From positions 1-6,799 of the forward strand of contig MGNL01000071.1 of NCBI GenBank assembly GCA_001796785.1: a stretch of DNA of 6,799 nucleotides. The letters are read 5' to 3'. The notes beneath the pieces were generated by a model. It worked only from the letters and a program-made list of their open reading frames with translations. It did not search any database and was not told where the DNA came from. Positions 5,006 to 6,799 of the stretch are shown in pieces (the first letter of the stretch is position 1; each line of letters opens with the position of its first letter). The DNA comes from Chloroflexi bacterium RBG_16_51_16. Lineage in GTDB: Bacteria; Chloroflexota; Anaerolineae; Anaerolineales; Villigracilaceae. The position numbers were made by a program, and so were the translations under genes.

Positions 5006-6799
5006 AGAAGGTTTGATGGTCCTGCCGGAGAACAATTCCTTCGACGAACGAGTTGAATCGCTCGCTAGAGAGCTCGAACTGGCGATTCGCTGGGGGCGCG
5101 CGTGTGTGTTGTTCGTCGTCTACGGTTCGGAATTCGTTCGTGAAGAAGTGCAGGCTGCCATCGAAAACCACCTGGTTGACCTCGGCCAGAAAATCATCCA
5201 CCATACTATCAAAGACCAACAGACTGCAGATTTACCCGCGTTGCTGGAGCAATCGGCCGATCGAGTTAGTACCGTGCACTTCATACAAGGATTGCGCTGG
5301 GCTAGTAACGCAGAACCGAGCATTTATACCCGGCTCGACTGCCTCAAGGAAAATTTCGATGAGAAGCAGCTCAAAGCAATTTTCTGGCTTACCTGCAGCG
5401 AAATCAAAGACCTGGCTCACCAGGCGCCGGATTTCTGGGTGTACCGCAATCGAGCCGTTGAATTTATTGAAGCGCCGCGAGCTGATCAAGTGATGAAGGA
5501 ATCTTCAGGTTCTGCGTGGCAGTGGCCCGGCTTGTACGAGGATAACCTCATGGCGACCGGTGCGATGATCTCGATGGGCGAAGACATGCTGGAAGCGGAT
5601 CCAGCAGGACCTGAATCACCGTCTGCCCAGGCGCATCGATTGCTGGCCCTGGGAGTCATGAACTGGCGCATGGGCAACCTCGACAAAGCAGAAACCTACC
5701 TGGACGAGGTGATGAGCCGTCCAGAAAAAGAACAAGATGCGCCTTTCCGAGCGGAATGCTTGAACGCCATGGCATTACTGAAGACCAGCCAGCACCGGGC
5801 GGACGAGGCGATCGAGGCCTATCATCAAGCCATCAAACTGGCACCGGATCAAATATTTGTTTGGAGCAATCTTGGAAATTTGTATCTCAGGCTCGGTAAG
5901 AACAGCGAAGCCCTGAAAGCTTATCAAAAGGCAGTGCAGGTCAAACCATCTGACCCGGTTGCGTGGAACGGACTGGGAAATGTGTTCATCAAGGCTGGCG
6001 ATACGGAAAATGCCGCTGCCGCCTATAAAAAATCCATTCAATGTTTGCCGACCTTCGCGCTTCCCTGGTGTGGATTGGGAAATGCATACTCAGAGTCCGG
6101 CAGAAATGAGGAAGCCATGAAGGCTTTTCAGAAAGCCATTGAATTGAACGGGAAGGATGCCCAACCCTGGCTCCAGCAAGCAAGGTTGTATGCCAGGCAG
6201 GATCTTTTTCCACAGGCTGTCCAGGCTTACAAGCAAGCCCTGCTTCTGGATCCGAACGACAGCGCGATCTGGAACGAACTGGGCAGCCTGGATATCAAGA
6301 ACGGCGCTTACGAGCAGGCTGAAGAGTGTCTGCTCAAAGCGATCGACCTTGACCGGTCCAACGCACAGGCTGCCAGGAACCTGGGTATTGCAATGACCCA
6401 CCTGGGCCGCAGCAAGGAGAGTGTCTCCCAATTCCTGCGCAGCATAGACCTGTTCGAGGATCCGGAAGAAAAAGCAACCTCGTGGAACCGGCTGGGGGAT
6501 GCCTACCGCCAGCTCAACGATTATGACAATGCGATCGCTGCTTACCAGACGGCTGACATGCTTGTGATCCATAACAACACCGAAGAAAATCTAACGCCGG
6601 TGACTGAAACTCAGCCTGTAAGAAGTAACAAGGCGGCAATCCGATCTGCGGAGCAGGTCTTTTCCGATACACCGGTCTGGTTGTTCGATCCATCCACAGA
6701 AGAGAGCGGTCCATCGATCTCAAAGAAAATTCAATCCCGCAATCAACGGCCAGCCGGATTGGATCGCTTACCCGAGCCAATGTCGCTCAAACCTGCCGC
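4998..6799 (+). CDS. TPR-repeat protein with degenerate NTPase-like N-terminal domain (3' end cut by window edge)
   Basis: The frame from ATG 4998 stays open to the window edge (at least 600 codons) and overlaps the ATPase end by 8 nt (ATGATTGA). GAGG at 4984-4987 is ten nt upstream; ATG 5016, with AAGG four nt before it, is an alternative start. Residues about 15-155 look like the core of an NTPase domain: a hydrophobic strand 'CVLFVVYGSEFVREEV' where a P-loop would be, then 'KAIFWLTCSEIKDLAHQAPDFW' (the APDFW at 143-147). This matches the 'LWV...VL..L...APDFW.W' pattern I know from TPR and NACHT-like proteins of cyanobacteria and Chloroflexota. No G....GK[ST] is present, so ATP hydrolysis is unlikely. 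About nine TPRs follow (about 212-526), then a polar, Pro/Ser-rich, probably disordered stretch (about 530-600). It is likely a cytosolic scaffold or sensor working with the upstream ATPase. Confidence 0.88.
   Translation, partial: MIEEGLMVLPENNSFDERVESLARELELAIRWGRACVLFVVYGSEFVREEVQAAIENHLVDLGQKIIHHTIKDQQTADLPALLEQSADRVSTVHFIQGLRWASNAEPSIYTRLDCLKENFDEKQLKAIFWLTCSEIKDLAHQAPDFWVYRNRAVEFIEAPRADQVMKESSGSAWQWPGLYEDNLMATGAMISMGEDMLEADPAGPESPSAQAHRLLALGVMNWRMGNLDKAETYLDEVMSRPEKEQDAPFRAECLNAMALLKTSQHRADEAIEAYHQAIKLAPDQIFVWSNLGNLYLRLGKNSEALKAYQKAVQVKPSDPVAWNGLGNVFIKAGDTENAAAAYKKSIQCLPTFALPWCGLGNAYSESGRNEEAMKAFQKAIELNGKDAQPWLQQARLYARQDLFPQAVQAYKQALLLDPNDSAIWNELGSLDIKNGAYEQAEECLLKAIDLDRSNAQAARNLGIAMTHLGRSKESVSQFLRSIDLFEDPEEKATSWNRLGDAYRQLNDYDNAIAAYQTADMLVIHNNTEENLTPVTETQPVRSNKAAIRSAEQVFSDTPVWLFDPSTEESGPSISKKIQSRNQRPAGLDRLPEPMSLKPA
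5631..6575 (+). repeat. Array of about nine tetratricopeptide repeats (102-bp period)
   Basis: The repeats lie in the protein that starts at 4998. Exact 34-residue units run from residue 252 to 489, for example 'WSNLGNLYLRLGKNSEALKAY' minus its edges, 'WNGLGNVFIKAG', 'WCGLGNAYSESG' and 'WNELGSLDIKNG'. They show the TPR pattern W/L..LG..Y..G....A...Y.kAi.l.P. One looser unit lies before (about 212-245) and one after (about 492-526). The first two and the last two are the most diverged. The array should form a superhelical groove for protein binding. Confidence 0.9.

Noticed and set aside
5053..5493. 146-aa + strand frame starting 'MNRSLESSNW'
   Set aside because: It is an out-of-frame shadow of the long TPR protein (frame from 4998). 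Its residue make-up is unlike a folded protein, and the overlapping frame has clear family patterns.

Overview
The window reads entirely on the + strand. It looks like chromosomal DNA of moderate GC content from a free-living, signalling-rich bacterium. The architectures fit Chloroflexota (Anaerolineae-like): a PAS-GAF-HisKA_3 kinase with a 'LHDSVSQ.LYGL' H-box, NarL-type regulators with 'VAKHVSSIL/IAKYVSSIL' recognition helices, and an ATPase next to a TPR protein whose N-terminal domain is a degenerate NTPase. This placement is an inference from protein style, not a database result. There are no RNA genes, transposases, phage genes or CRISPR arrays.

Region 1 (1-2256) is the end of a two-component operon. 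It holds the 3' part of a sensor histidine kinase (cut by the left edge), then 18 nt later a NarL/FixJ response regulator with an unusual Lys/Ser/Thr-rich N-terminal tail. A textbook intrinsic terminator (11-bp perfect stem, GGAA loop, eight T) closes the unit.

Region 2 (2257-2518) is a non-coding spacer of about 260 nt. It carries a perfect 7-bp inverted repeat (GTGGTCA-TTAT-TGACCAC), a TATACT -10 element with a small palindrome just upstream, and a good Shine-Dalgarno before a TTG start.

Region 3 (2519-6799) appears to be a second operon with four genes: an MraZ/AbrB-fold transcription factor away from any visible division or cell-wall genes, a second NarL-type regulator closely related to the first, a P-loop ATPase with intact Walker A and B motifs, and a TPR protein that overlaps the ATPase by 8 nt and runs off the right edge. 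That last reading frame is open to the edge and is the longest gene in the window (at least 600 codons). Its N-terminal domain resembles an NTPase domain without a P-loop and is followed by about nine TPRs.

Working model (inference): the kinase senses a signal and may feed one or both of the related regulators. The MraZ-like protein and the second regulator may control, or be controlled with, a coupled ATPase + degenerate NTPase/TPR pair that could form a STAND-like switch or scaffold. The signal and output of that pair cannot be read from the sequence.
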